A DNA stretch of 36,405 bases. Source: Pelomyxa schiedti. Taxonomy: Eukaryota; Evosea; Pelobiontida; Pelomyxidae. This document shows positions 1 through 11,981 of the stretch, piece after piece. A program made the translations under genes and the position numbers. The notes under the pieces are model-generated. The model was not told the origin of the DNA. It did no database searches and was given only the letters and a program-made list of their open reading frames with translations. The first letter of the stretch is position 1; every line of letters starts with the position of its first letter. Location of the stretch: contig JAHLWZ010000413.1 of NCBI GenBank assembly GCA_020536535.1, forward strand, positions 1 to 36,405. The letters run 5' to 3'.

Positions 1-76
1 TTCTTCCAGTCTCTCAGTTTGTGCTTCACACAAAACCCACAACCTTCCTTGATGCAAATACAGTGGTCATCACAGG

Positions 77-464
77 ATGCTTGTGATGCACTGGGCATGG
101 CACATGAGGATGACAATGGCAGTCGTCGCCGCACCCGTCGCTGCACCCGTCGCCGCACCCGTCGCGGCAGTCGTCGCCGCACCCGTCGCCACACCCGTCA
201 CCGCACTTGTCACCAATGTTGTAGCTCCCCCCATTGGAGGCACCAATAACGACATTCCTGTGTCTACCTCAGTTATTGCTCTCGTTGGTTTATTGCGTCC
301 CATCACTATGCAACAACCAATTTTTTTTTCTTGTCTTTAGTACTAGAACAAGATCACTATTATACCCAGTAACACAGGGATCAAATAACCCCATCGTGTT
401 TGTCTGGGATCTGATAGACTTCCAAGAAGAAGAAGCTGGTGGTTCTCAATTGATTGGCTCATAA
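77..464 (+). CDS. putative 3' end of an unidentified gene (5' end outside or unclear)
   Basis: The last 87 bases read as an acidic C-terminus ([15 protein letters not shown], then EEE, then a TAA stop at 462-464). They join in phase to an upstream stretch ending NNDIPVSTS if an intron 272-377 (GTTATT...ACACAG) is removed. The upstream part (about 118-215) is a GC-rich hexanucleotide-like array that reads as Ala/Val/Pro repeats in this frame. Another frame through the same array also looks protein-like upstream, so the frame before the array is not settled. No family is recognised. The true start probably lies in another exon or outside the window. Confidence 0.3.
118..215. repeat. GC-rich minisatellite of GTCGCC/GCACCC units
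   Basis: Imperfect tandem 6-12 bp units built from GTCGCC and GCACCC. The reverse complement (GGCGAC, GGGTGC) has the same unit type as the arrays inside repeat copies A (about 10236-10305) and B (about 32400-32485). If translated, it gives Ala-Pro-Val repeats on plus in one frame and Arg-rich repeats in another. Confidence 0.7.
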
Positions 465-3104
465 AGCTCTGCCTCCTCAAGAGTGGAGACTGGAGTTTCA
501 GCATCGCATCAATGTGACTAGTCGGCAGTTCGGAAGGAAAAGAGCTTACATTCCCATCGTTCTAAACTCACCATTCTCTTGGCACCACATGGGCACACTC
601 GAGCGGTGTCACGACTGGTAAAGTTCCTCTTGGCTGTGGCCATTAATGGGAGGGAAAAACTCCGATCGTTGTGCCATAGGGAATTTTCCTAGTTTGTGCA
701 AATATGCAGCCGCTAAAAGCAGCAGTTTAAAACCTGGTCTGAGCATACTCTCCTTGTTGCCAAGCTTTTTGGGGGTTGCTGTGTAGTATAACTGAAACTT
801 GAGTAAGACCTCCTGATGCTGCCAGAAAGTGTGTTGAGTCTACGTAACACGCAAGGGGAAGTCCTGAAATCCCACAGATAATTCGTGGCATAACCACACC
901 TAGATTAAGTGATTATTAAAACTAAAAGTGTCATGGAAATTTAATACTGGTCACTTTCTGGATCGAAAGTGCATTCCCTCATTTTTGAGGCTGTCAACAA
1001 TAAGCGGGTGTCACGTTGGGCCTGTCAGAGGTTCTGAGACGAGATTGGAAGGGGGTTGAATGTACCCGAAAACGGCAGGTTTGTAGATGGCTATTAAGGA
1101 ATTGAACAGCCATAGTCATAAAAGACGGAACTTCTTCTGTCTTGGAGCTGGCTGGATTTACTGAACAGTGCCACAAAAACTTGAACCAGAAATCATTGCC
1201 TAGGGGACACTTTAAGAATCAGACCTCAAAATACTGGCGCAGAAGCAGGTCCGTCATGGCGGATCCGTCAGAGGGACAAAGGCTGGTGGAGATATCGGTG
1301 AGATAACCCCGGAGAACTTTTAAAGCAAAATGTGGGTGAGCTTGATGACACATATTCGCAGATAAGGCCCAAATGTAGATGAGTGGGTGGTATCTTTCAA
1401 AAGTGGGGTGTCTCTTCATTTTTCTCCGTTGCTCGGGGGTTTTTTTTATACCCTTGTATCATGCCATTGCCATGTTTAAATAGCAGCCCCTCCTGGAGAA
1501 GTTAGGGCAAAGGTGAAACGTAAAAAGGGAAGAAAAAAAAACCTAAGTAATACCTTTAAAATGAATGTGCCAACAAGCTGCTTGAAATTTTTGTATTCCG
1601 GAGTTGCTTTTGACTGTCATTTTCGGGCGCATGGGCAGGTGCTGACAATACCTAAACCCACGGTTTGGCTGATTCCTACTACAGGCAAGTCTGTTTCAGA
1701 GTGGAAGATGTAATCTCTTTCGAAGCCACACAGACAAGCCATAGTAAGCTCACACTGAGTAAGTTCTGGCAAGTCGAAGAGGAATGCCCCAACCCACCCG
1801 CGCATCACCTGGCCCTGCGAAGAAAGAGAACGAACACTAGGGCGACAGGGGAATGGGAGCGGAGGGGGGAGCCGTCAGGCCGCGAGGCGAGCGTGCCGGG
1901 TCTCTCGAGGATCACAAGGCGGGGGCATACGCCCCCCCCCCACCATTGCACTGCCCGAACCGGGCGGCCCCACGAGCCCGCAACTTAAACGGGGGGAACG
2001 CGAGAACGGGGGGGGCCACCGCGGTGGGACACATCATGCCCTCGCACAGGTTGTGTGGCACACAACTCGAGGGGGCGGCAGGGGGGGCTTCGTGGATGCC
2101 GACAACTATACTCCGCCAGTGTGACTGACCCTAGATCCGACACAAGCCTATGGCCCTCCTCCGCTGTGTGATCGTCGTCCCTCGTGCCGGATCTATCTTG
2201 CCTCGCCCCTCTTCTTCTTTTTTTTAAGTTCTTTCTTTCGGCGTTCGAAAGACTGTAGAGATTCAAGGAAAAAGAGAAAAAATCGAAAGGAAACAATGCC
2301 CATGGGCAATGGTGCCTCGGGACGACGGTCGATGGGTCGCCATGGGTGCGTGTGCTGCCGTGTGCAACTTTCGAGGTCTCTGTGCAACTTATCGAGTGGC
2401 ACCGCCATGATTACATTGTATCTCTGCCGCCGGCGAGGGTCTCTCTCTCTATCTATCTGGCTGTGCTGTGGGTGCAACACCGCCCGTTGACACTCCCTCT
2501 GGTCACTGCGTGCAATGTCTCCTGCTTTAAACACTCCGATTCGAATCCTTCCACCACCATACCTTCACCTCTCTGAGGACTCTCGACTGGTGTGTACGCT
2601 AAACGAGGCTCTTGTCGCCCGTATTACTCTCTGTGTTTTCACGTCCGATTCGTTTTCACATGCCACTCGTTTTTTTTCCTTGTTGGTTTGAAAACCTCAA
2701 TCAAGGGAACAAACAACATTTGACTGCTGTCACCAGGAAGTGTCACTATGTGCACATAGTGCTGCTTGGACAAAAAAACCGCCACCAAACAACAGACTGG
2801 AAAAAGAGGCTAACTCTTTGCCCATTAATTCTCAAACTGCAAAACCCAAGTGAGTATCAAGCTGGCCTTACCCTAGAAGTTCACAGCAAAGAGTGATTAC
2901 ACACAAACTTGAGTTCTATATTGGCTATTCTTGCAGTTGGTGGAGCACCAGTTTGGCTCAACTGTTAGAAATCTCTTCTTGTAGCAGCCTCTGCTCAGCA
3001 ACTGCTGTTAGGTATTCTGGTGCGACTACAGATTGTCTTCTGAACAGGAGCGGCTTGGATTATCTTTCATCATACTGTAATTTTTTTTTTCGAACTTATC
3101 AGTC
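465..3104. other. no supported gene
   Basis: Only short overlapping open frames without family signatures were seen. About 1850-2130 is GC-rich with short C and G runs. 2210-2290 is a T-rich to A-rich stretch next to it. It could be a promoter or degraded repeat region, but nothing specific supports either. Confidence 0.5.
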
Positions 3105-3481
3105 GTGCTGATATCAGACAGCACACATTTACTTACAGGCGAACTGAGGGATTTCTATACCACTCTGCCTAATAACGGCTCTGAACCGTGCCCATGGAAG
3201 CTAATTCTTGCAGACAATTTCTACCAGCCTCCAGGTGGTTCCTCTTCTGGAAGAAGACTACCCACGAGAACTCACAGCTCTTTCTGAAGCCCATGATCGT
3301 CCCATCCCAAGCTTTGACTCTTTCAGGAAGGACACTCCCTAATGACAGCGGCAACAAAGACTTGCACATTGAATTCACACTAATACAAACTGGAGAAATG
3401 GCTCCCTGCCCACGCTTTTCTTTTGATGCTGTAGCAGAGATTACCATCATGCCACATTTTGAATACCCAGGCAGCATTTAA
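3105..3481 (+). CDS. possible coding exons of an unidentified protein
   Basis: Two open stretches look somewhat protein-like: about 3130-3235 (contains GELRDFYTTLPNNG) and 3270-3481 (contains SGRTLPNDSGNKDLHIEF and ends before a TAA at 3479-3481). They are in different frames and I found no intron that joins them in phase. No family is recognised, so this may be non-coding. Confidence 0.2.
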
Positions 3482-4984
3482 ATGTGTACACACGTCATTC
3501 AAAAAAGAAAAAAAAACATTATTGGGGGTCAAACTAAGTGTGCCGAAAATCGTATCAAAATTCGGTTTCTTGGTGTCCCAACCTCAGACTCCAGGCAACC
3601 AGGGGGGAATCTGTAGCTTGTGGTTGTGGTCAAGGTTTCCCCTGGTTCCCATTCAAAACTGAGTCTGAGGAAGGTTGAAAATACAAAAGTTGGTGGTAAC
3701 CGGTCAATTTCAGCAGATAAATCTGAGTTTTACCGGTCACCACTGGACAGATTGTACTTTTCCCATAAAACAGTAATTTTCCTTTGTTTTTGTTCCATCT
3801 TTCCCATGGCCAAAAGGGATTTCATCCACTCTTTTTCCAATTTCCGCGATGATTGATAGATATACTCCCATCCAGAGCCCAGCAGAGCAGCCTCAATCAA
3901 TATGGAGATAGTGAGTGCAAAGGGATTTCTTTCTCACTCTTTCACATTAGCAGCCTATATAGAGAGCTCTCTATTCAGAAATTCAGAGAAATTTATTACA
4001 TGCAAAAAGGGATTTCACTCACCACATGTGCCTTCAATATTTCCAAATTTTAATTTTCCTTACAGTCTCACTTTTTTTTGTTATGGCAGGTATGGAAGTG
4101 AGGGGGCCCCCTCCCCACTGGCAAATGATGCCTCACAACGCCTTTGTTGGGTGGTGTCATATGTTGGTGGTGAGGGGATAGATGCAGCATACTTTGGCCT
4201 TCTTTGTTACAAAAAGAACTGTAGTCGAAGGAGAGCTTGTATCGCCGCGAAGTCACCTATGGGAGACGTGGCCAACAATGAGTGCCATAGAGTGTAAGCC
4301 ACTTGGTTGTAAGTGTGGGGAATTTGATTGCTGACTTCAAGGCATTTCGTCTTTAATGTATCCCCCTTAGCGACTAATGTTAAAACTCGGGAATAAATCA
4401 ACCTTTATTAGGTAGTAGTACAACAACACGCACACTGCACGACCGATTGAACAGTCAATATCGCGACACAGCACTGGACCATACATCGAACTCCACTGTT
4501 TAGTGGAGCGAAAACGGTCGGATCCCCGGTTGATGTTTCGCGCGACAACGCTCCTCTTCGATCACCGTCTTCTTTGTACGAGGCCGCGAAACCGTTTCGT
4601 TAAAGAGGAAAAAAAAGTACAGTAAAAAAACACTGATGTTGAGCTTTTGAAACACAGGTGCATACCACCTTCATTTAGGATTTAGGCACTTAGGTGTAGT
4701 GCAGAGGTGTTACGAGTTGAAAAAGTCCGGTGCTACTCACAGCCCTGATGTTCCTGAGAAAGGAAACAGGACGCCGACGAACTATGCCAGAGCCATCTAA
4801 CTTCATTCTCCATATTTTAGTCTACACTTCTCACAGTGACGTCTCATGCCAACAACCAGTGATGGACGGGAAGATAAAAATCTGTCGGTTCCCGGAGTCC
4901 CGTGGGAAATGTGATGGTATTCCCGTGGGTCCCGTAACCCTTTTTTGATGGAGAAAATTGTTGTCCCGGCTGTGTGTTGTTTGG
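3482..4984. other. no supported gene
   Basis: AT-rich sequence with several related phrases (GGGATTTC followed by pyrimidine-rich text near 3817, 3925 and 4009). A 131-codon plus-strand frame covers 3902-4297 but shows no domain. The segment just before 4985 would be the 5' flank of the hAT transposase. Confidence 0.4.
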
Positions 4985-7335
4985 ATGTCGACACTCACTG
5001 GTGTGGATGTGTGGCCACACTTTATCCCCGATCCTGCTGCACCCAAGGATTATGCATTTTGTTCTGTGTGCCGACAACGATTGGCATGCAAAAAGAAATC
5101 AACACGACATTGGGAGAAAGTATGTGTGGCAAAAAAACTGGTGTGCTACCTCCTTTAAGGGTATCAACCTTGCTTTTCTGACCTGTAACAGGTGCCATAG
5201 TTCAAAAAACCCTCACACCTACGCCGCACCCCCAGGAGGTTCCCCTAGGAGAGACAGCCACTCCCCCCCCCCCCCCCCCCCCCCCCTTCAACCACCTTGT
5301 TCTTCCTCCAGAGGCGGTTCAACTGTGGTTGCAACTCCCTCATCGCAACTCACTTCCCCTGTCACTCCCGCAGGTGGGTCCTCATCCACCTGCCCACAGA
5401 TACAAACTTCCCTCTCCCGATTTTGTTCTTCAACAAAGACTTGGCAGTTGGAGGCTAATAAGCATGTACTCAGATTCATAGTCATGGTATTTAAATATTT
5501 TTTCCTTCATGCTTTCACTTTCACTAAGAACATGTGTCCATTGACTGATGCTGATTCTCTTGATCTGTGGGGACCTGAAGTTAAACCAAAAGGAAGAAAA
5601 TCCATGAAAGCTGCTGTTTTGAAGATTTATGAACAGAAACTTCAGAAAGTGTGCCTTTTACTTTATTTATTTAATTTTGTTTTACTTCTACAGGTAAAAG
5701 AGGCTGTGCAGTGCAATACAAATCAGTCTGTGTTATTCTAGATATGTGGAGTATTTGCTCACAAGACCCCTATCTACTGTGGAAGCTGAGGCTTTTCGCA
5801 AATGGTACACTAATGGAGTACATCATGCCCCCTGAATATATGCCTGGAACAAATACCAATCCAGAGATTGGCACCCTTATTCAGGCCTGTCATTTTTTCT
5901 TTCATATTAATTTACATTCCACAGAAATATAAAACGAATTGGGGTTTTCAGATAATTGGTGTTGTCTCTGATGGTGCTTTGAAGGGGATAGGTCCCTTGG
6001 TTGGTGCACCCAATACATGGTGTATGGCACACAGGTTATCACTTGCCTATAGTAATGCCATTGACCGAAATTTACCTGTTATACAAAAGGTGTAGTATTT
6101 ACCTTCTTTAACCTTTGTCACTTTCTGTAGGTACGAGCCTGGACCAGGGCAATGCGACATTCTAATATTAAAATGAATATTCTCAGAAAACATTGCAAGG
6201 CATTGCACCTACCAACCACATTAATTATGGTTTGTAGTTGGATATATATTTTTCCTTATTCCTGATGCAAGTAGGATACCCGGGTCCGTTGGATAAGTAC
6301 TGGACTCATGATTACTAGAGCTGTACAACTGCAAACACCTCTTACAATGTGTTCTGTGGACCCAGCATTTTCAGATCTCACCACTCCCACAGCGGACAAA
6401 ACTATCTCCTCTTCTGAATGGGAGATTTTGAAGTTAATTGCTTCTTTTACTGAACCAGTAAATCAGGTAATTACAACTTTTTTTTTAGTCAATTAATTAC
6501 TATAGGCATTAAAACGCATTCAAAGTTATGATGCTTCTTTAGCTACTGGCTTCTTGGCTGTTTGGGTACTTCAACAAAAAATACAAGCCATGTTCCTGGA
6601 TACCCAGAAGTAAATGTGATCTTTTTTTTAAGGTACTAATTCTTTGTAGTGAAACTGTTACTGCAATGAAGAGAAAGCTTGAGGCAGAGCTCAACCAACG
6701 CTTTGCTTTGGGCAATGCACCTGAACATGACCTTATCAGGTATGCTGTCTTACTGGATCCACGGTGGCGGAATCATTGGATTTGGACTGACGAAGATCGC
6801 TCAGTTTGTTTATTCCAGCTTTTTATCTTTTTAATTGCAACAAGGCTCTTTTGACCAAACTCGAAAATAAAGTACAAGCCAGAATCCAGCAGCAACCACA
6901 ATCGCAGCAGCAACAGCAGCAGCCAGATTTTATATTTAAGGATCACCAAGATCCCTTCTATGACAGCTTACCAGTTCTGTCCCTTTTTCTTTATCATTGC
7001 CTAATTTAAAACAGACTACTATTCCAAATCAAAATGCCCGTGGACAAGTTCTTTGTTGGTTGTGGTCCACCTTTGGCTCCACATTCCCAGATAATCCAAC
7101 AAACCAAACCCGGGAGTTATGTGAGTGGCTGATAGCTCATGAAAAAGATTGCCCTCAGCTAACACCACTATGCCAAGAGATTCTGGGGCAATACCTCCAA
7201 CTTCGGCAACTGTGGAGAGAGAGGCTTCTATGGGGCCAATATCAAAACACTTAAGCGGAACCGCATGAGTCCAGAGCTGTTTGTTGCCCTTATGTTTCTA
7301 AAACTCAATGCCAACATGGTGGACTGGACAAACTA
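4985..7335 (+). mobile_element. hAT-family transposase gene with BED zinc finger; nearly intact, frame breaks near both ends
   Basis: The first exon encodes a BED-type finger (VWPHFIPDP... then AFCSVC... then HWEK). The middle is a clean run of phase-compatible exons: 5925-6089, 6131-6229, 6275-6466, 6506-6609, 6650-6803, 6845-6973 and 7015 to about 7180. These carry hAT signatures: CVILDMWS (first catalytic Asp region), GVVSDGA, the DTRVRW motif (TRW class), SSEWEILKLI, and YAVLLDPRWR. The C-terminal dimerisation block is recognisable (IPPTSATVERE, then KRNRMSPELFVALMFLKLN) but lies in different frames. A shift is needed near 7180, another near 7225, and one near 5725 between KEAVQ and SVCVILD. 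A GC-AG intron (5885-5924) is the best join before KYKTNWG. A 24-base C run (5263-5286) lies between the BED exon and the next exon. No terminal inverted repeats or target duplication could be assigned. Likely a fairly young copy, inactive as read unless the shifts are sequencing errors. Confidence 0.8.
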
Positions 7336-8197
7336 AAAAAACCAAACAATTGTTTAGGAGTGGACCAAATAATGGTGGAGAGCAAATGGAACAGGGACAG
7401 TTAACCCTTGTGTTGCTGGTATTCAACGAAGTGAGAGAATTGACCCTAAGAACTAGCAGTACAAACCTTCTGTGTGTAGCCAATTCTTGCGCCTTTATTG
7501 TCATTTTTTTTAAAATGAAAGTACATGGCAAGGAAATATCTGATTTCATCCCACCTCAAAAGTTGAAAAAGGTTAAAACATACCTTTCCCACCGTCACAT
7601 TGATGACATTTCTAAGGCCATAATACAAGTCCTGGAGCACGTCGGAATGTCCCCCCATGCACTTCAAAAATTCTGGACTTGCTAATCTCGCTACATTCCG
7701 AGATCCTTCAATTCAAATGGAGGGGCATTGGTTCCTGTAGCTCTTGATTTCCTTGTGTTTTTATTAACAAAATCCAGGAAAAAAAGGGAGAGGCAACACA
7801 GCTATCGGGACACTCAGTGATTAAATACTCAAATCTCACCATGGCACTCACTACTCAACATGGTCTTATGATACACAAATCTCACTGAATTCCTTCATCT
7901 AGTCTGGGCTAGTGATGCATTGCTTGATGCGCGTGGATGGAATTCCTCAAGGGTGGAACGTCATCCAATCAGTCATATTTTTTGCGAGTTTGCTGGGCGA
8001 AGCAACACTTTTGTCTTCTGATTCCTGAGTTGTTTTACCAGTCAGAACTTCGTGTTAACAGGAACAGATTCAACTTTGGAAGGGCCTTGCCGTAATCCTG
8101 CACCAACGTGATTCATGCATATGTATTGAAGAAACTGTAAAGTAAAGTTTAATGTCATAAGAATCCTGCCATTGGGCAGAGGATTGGCCTGACTTGT
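7336..8197. other. no supported gene
   Basis: Follows the hAT C-terminus. A 125-codon plus-strand frame ends at 7685 (contains GKEISDFIPPQKLKKVKTYL) without a recognised domain. It may be 3' transposon sequence. The right end of the hAT element was not located. Confidence 0.4.
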
Positions 8198-8656
8198 TTA
8201 TCCTTCTCCATCGGCAAGCCCTTGGTAGCCATCCCCTTCAACATTTGAGCGAACTAATATTCCCACAGAATCGGGACTACGTTTCCGAGTACCCAAACGA
8301 GTGGATAGACTGCATTAAACAGAAAAGAGGCGCAACCTTTCTTTTCTTTCACCTGACGTATCTTTCATTGTAACTTTTCATCTTCTCAAGATATGAGGGA
8401 TCAGATGTCACTCTGGATAATAATACATACAACCTCGGATTTGTGGATATCTCAAACATAGCCAATCTGACTGAACACCCTCAAGTATAAATAACCTTCG
8501 ACTCACCAAGAAGTCAATAGTAACTCCCATGATTTTTGTTTGTATAAAACCAAGAGTCATCCAACTGCCTGTCAATATGAATACAACCAACAAAAATTGA
8601 CTAGTGCTTCCAGAAGTTCTATTTCCTCCTGTGGCGTTGATTGAAGTCTGGACCAA
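8198..8656 (-). CDS. putative small membrane protein, unidentified
   Basis: The last exon, 8309-8198, reads SLSTRLGTRKRSPDSVG and ends with TAA. It joins in phase across a 43-nt intron (8352-8310, GTGAAA...ATGCAG) to an exon ending at 8353 that reads LEKMKSYNERYV. Further upstream on the same strand is a stretch with two possible N-glycosylation sites (NAT, NRT) followed by a hydrophobic segment (FLLVVFILTGSWMTLGF). That suggests a single-pass protein with a basic cytoplasmic tail. I could not join the membrane segment to the tail exon in phase, and no start codon was assigned. Confidence 0.35.
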
Positions 8657-8845
8657 TCAAACAGAACTTCCCATGCACAGTCCACCACAGTTTGACCATT
8701 GTTGGACAAACAAAAAAAAAGAAAAAGAAAAAGAAAATGGCCAAACAGTTTCTTATACTGTAAATATTTGCAGTGAACACGGTCAATCAAGAGTCAATGG
8801 CAGTGAGAGGGGAACACTGCAGTAGAACTGAAATGCAAATGGCAA

Positions 8846-9602
8846 TCAATCAACATTGGTCAATCCAGGTTGGTTGAGAGAGGGATGTGTCTGTTGGGAT
8901 TGTTGCGGTGGAGTGTTGGGTATCTCCTCGGCCACGACAACGCACCCTGGGGGAACTTTACTGGGACTTGGTTGCTGCTGGTTCCTCCTCACTGTTTCCT
9001 CATAAGCTCCTCGTTGCCGCCAATAGTTCGCAAACCAAAGCAAAACACCTGGAGGCATTGCCAGCATGGGCTGCGGGGGAATGTTGAATGGTGGCTGTTG
9101 GTTCTGGTAATTCGGTGGGAGGTGATGCGGGGGTTGCGGTGAGGGTGTGCACTGACGGTAGCGCTGCTTTCTCGCAAGGAGAGCGCGTAGTGAGCACTTG
9201 GGCCTGAGGGTGATGCGCCATGAACGGCCGTGAAATGGGATGCAGAAATTATTGTCAATAAGAGCAATTAGAGCCAATTCACAGGTGGCAAAACGAATGA
9301 GACAATTATGCATCCTTGTGTTCGACGGACACCTACGAGGCGGCGTTGCTTGGACTCTGTGTATTATTGATCAGCCATAACCTCCCATTTTTTGTTTAAC
9401 ATTAAAAGAGCGTCAGTGCGCGTGAGTGTAAATGTAACTCCACAAACAAAAAAAAAAAAAAAAAAAAAAGATACCCAAAGCCCGCACGTTCAAATGATTT
9501 CACCACATCGTCGGCCGTGAAGCAGGGCAGCAAGCCACCAACATACAGCTCGTTGGTCAAATCCCCAGGGTCGATCCTACGCACATCGATTTCTTCTCCC
9601 AT
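8846..9602 (-). CDS. RRM-domain RNA-binding protein
   Basis: Two exons: 9602-9475 (ATG at 9602) and 9332-8846, giving 204 residues. The phases fit exactly (two bases plus one base across the intron). One RNA recognition motif is split by the intron: exon 1 has the RNP2-like strand ELYVGGL (about residues 20-26) and helix (FTADDVVKSFERAGF), and exon 2 has the RNP1-like strand NCLIRFAT followed by CELALIALIDN. After the RRM comes a Pro/Gln-rich tail (PPHHLPPNYQNQQPPF), which suggests a disordered region. The RNP1 strand lacks the usual aromatic at one position, so RNA binding may be atypical. The intron begins GTATC and is followed at once by a 22-base run of U in the transcript (A 9448-9469 on plus). 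The family is clear; the exact orthologue is not. Confidence 0.75.
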
Positions 9603-9862
9603 CGGCGACTGCAGTGTCTAGTTTGCGGTGGCTGTTGTTGTTGCAGAGTTCGGTTTTGGCTAGTTGTGTCAGTGGGTGTGTCGGTCCTGTCCCCGAGCGT
9701 CAAGATAACCCACCATTACTGTACGTTTGATTTTTTTAAAAAAAAATCCGGGAAATTTTGGTTTCCTTTCGAGGAGGGGATTCTCAAAAATCCTGGAACC
9801 GGGGGAGGTGTAAGGAAGTGGCAGTACTATCTGAACCACCCAAATACCACCTTTTCCCTGAC
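9603..9862. promoter_or_regulatory. upstream region of the RRM gene
   Basis: The 260 bases between the RRM start codon and repeat copy A contain no gene. They must include the RRM promoter unless it lies within the repeat. No TATA or other element was recognised. Confidence 0.25.
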
Positions 9863-11881
9863 CATTGGCCTGCCGGTTCAAAGTGGGCCACATTTTGTTT
9901 TGGCTTGTTTGGGTGTGGATGTTGATATTTATGGGAGGAGCTTTTATTTCGATGGAAAACCCCCATAAATACTGTAGATTTTCTAGCTGGCTTTAAGAAA
10001 AAGAAAAAAATTTAGCCAACAGTTCGGTCTATTGGTGCCCCAGAATCCTGCTTCAGGGTGGTGGGAGGTTGTACGGTGTTCTGGTTATTCTTTGTGCTGA
10101 TGGTGTGCAGGCAGACTGACATTGCTTGAGTAGTGCTCAGAGCTGAGATATGTTGGGAACTCGTGCTCACAAATACACAGTTGCAAGGGAACAAAAACAA
10201 AAAAAAAAGTGCGGAGGCCACGTTGCCAAACTGCGATGGGTACGGCTATGGTGACAGGTACAGCTGCGGCTACGGCGACGGCTGCAGCGACGGGTGTGGC
10301 TATGTGAGAGCAGCAACCCCAACACAATTTGTTATGCCCATCTACAATGACACTATGCAACAATGTGTGCTTGGCCTGTGTGTCAACTCTACACAACTCA
10401 GTCACGTAGTACTTCCTCTTCCACTTGATTTTACAGCTGTGGAGTATATTCGTCGGTTCAATGCACAACAACAGGTTTGACAGGAACACTCTGTTTTGTT
10501 GTTGCCAGCCTTGCAGTAGCTGACTTTCACATCCAGCCCTGGAACCAACTAGTAGGCATGGTCTCGTGCCTTCAATTTGTTCCTTGTTCTCACCAGTCTC
10601 ATAGTGTTCTCTTTGCCACACATGAGAGGCAATATGGCACCTTTGTCTTTGTGGCTATTCCACTCTACTGCAGGTCCTGGTGGAGAAGGCATCCTTCCGT
10701 CTTGCCATTTGTATTTTCCCAACTCATGCGAAGGTACTCTGATGTTTGATTGCACACCCAGCTTGGTTTTTGGTATTGCTACTCAGGTCTGCCTCTATTT
10801 TGTTTCTATTTGGTAATCCCTTGATGTAGTACCTTGACTGAAGACCTGTGGTAAAGATTTTCTTCTGCAGTCACAGGTTGCCGCAGGACCTCCCGTCAGG
10901 GAATCTAAGGTATTAGCATTTCTTTTCACATTTGTTCTTCATTCTCATCTGTGGATAGAGGTGTTGAGCCTAATGTTGAACTTATCTACAGTATACTGTA
11001 CAGAACTTAGGTATATTTCCCCCCCCCCCCCCCCATTTTGTATTCATTCTAACGTGAAACTCAGGGAAATTGAAGGAAACCCCTGAGCCAACTAGAAGGA
11101 GAATGCCTTTACTGCCACAAGAGCCATTTGCCGGCCAAAGAGAGTGGTACTCTTTGCACTTTTTTTCCCCATGTTGTGAGATAGGACCACAATGCCCACA
11201 GCTACACTGATGGAGATGGGGATGCTGACAGCTATTGCTATTGCTATTGCTATTGCTATTGCTATTGCTCTGGCTAATGCCTAGCATGAAGGTGGGAACG
11301 TGATAGTGGCAGCCAAGTGTTGGAAGGAATGTTTGTGGCCCTGGTTATTGTGACAGGCACTCACCCCCACCCTGTGCTGCTTTGCTCTGAGCAATAGCGC
11401 CATGGGTGAGTGGCAAGATGTTTGGGGAACCTCCATCACGTTTACATGGTGGGTCCCTCGATTGCAGGTGGGTTCTCTGTCCCCAAGTGTTAGCCACTTA
11501 TCCCCTTTCCTACCTATGGTGTAGCCTTTGTACCTTCAAGTTTGTAGTTGGGGGCTGTGATGTCCATGATGGCAAACACTGGCAAGCTATTGTTATTCTC
11601 AGTACCGACAGGCATGAGCTTCCCTCCATTTGTACTTTGTTCCCACAGCAACCAAGTGCAACAAGATGTTCTCTTCTCTCATATGGATACCGTGTCATGG
11701 CCATTCCACAATTAGCCAGATTAGCCAGTAGTACTTCAGTCTTTATTGTATTTTTCACTATACCCAAGGTGTGCTTCTTTGAAAGGGATTTGCCACAACA
11801 CGATGATGAAGTAAAATCTTCACATTTTCTGCCAAGAGACGATAACATTAGGTACTACCAAAATCCCCACTTCCCCATCTT
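9863..11881. repeat. repeat copy A (matches copy B at 32280-33828)
   Basis: Direct-orientation duplicate. From the junction ATTGGCCTGCCGGTTCAA to the N gap, this stretch matches 32280-33828 almost base for base over long blocks (for example 10305-10402 and 10410-10900). Copy A differs by an extra segment of about 240 bp at 9960-10205, a different hexanucleotide array, a shorter sequence at 10410 (78 bp missing), a longer C run (11021-11034) and an extra segment of about 330 bp around 11275-11590. Several exon-like frames are present on both strands, but none has a recognised domain. No terminal repeats or target duplication were found. Confidence 0.8.
11230..11272. repeat. (GCTATT)n microsatellite
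   Basis: About seven tandem GCTATT units. The matching place in copy B is degenerate (mixed GCTACT, GCTATG and GCTATT units) and marks the edge of the 330-bp length difference between the copies. Confidence 0.9.
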
Positions 11882-11981
11882 NNNNNNNNNNNNNNNNNNN
11901 NNNNNNNNNNNNNNNNNNNNNNNNNNNNNNNNNNNNNNNNNNNNNNNNNNNNNNNNNNNNNNNNNNNNNNNNNNNNNNNNN
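11882..11981. other. assembly gap of 100 N
   Basis: Exactly 100 N, a typical placeholder length, so the real dist­ance is probably unknown. The left flank ends CCCCATCTT and the right flank begins CTTCTGGATTCC. The gap interrupts both repeat copy A and the 3' part of the TMEM144-like gene. Confidence 0.95.

Noticed and set aside
77-249. Arg-rich frame ([10 protein letters not shown]...) as a nucleic-acid-binding protein
   Set aside because: It comes from the minisatellite read in a frame that stops at once; it does not continue into the acidic C-terminal exon.
11230-11272. CRISPR-like or other short regular repeat array
   Set aside because: Simple hexanucleotide repeat with no spacers, in a eukaryotic genome.
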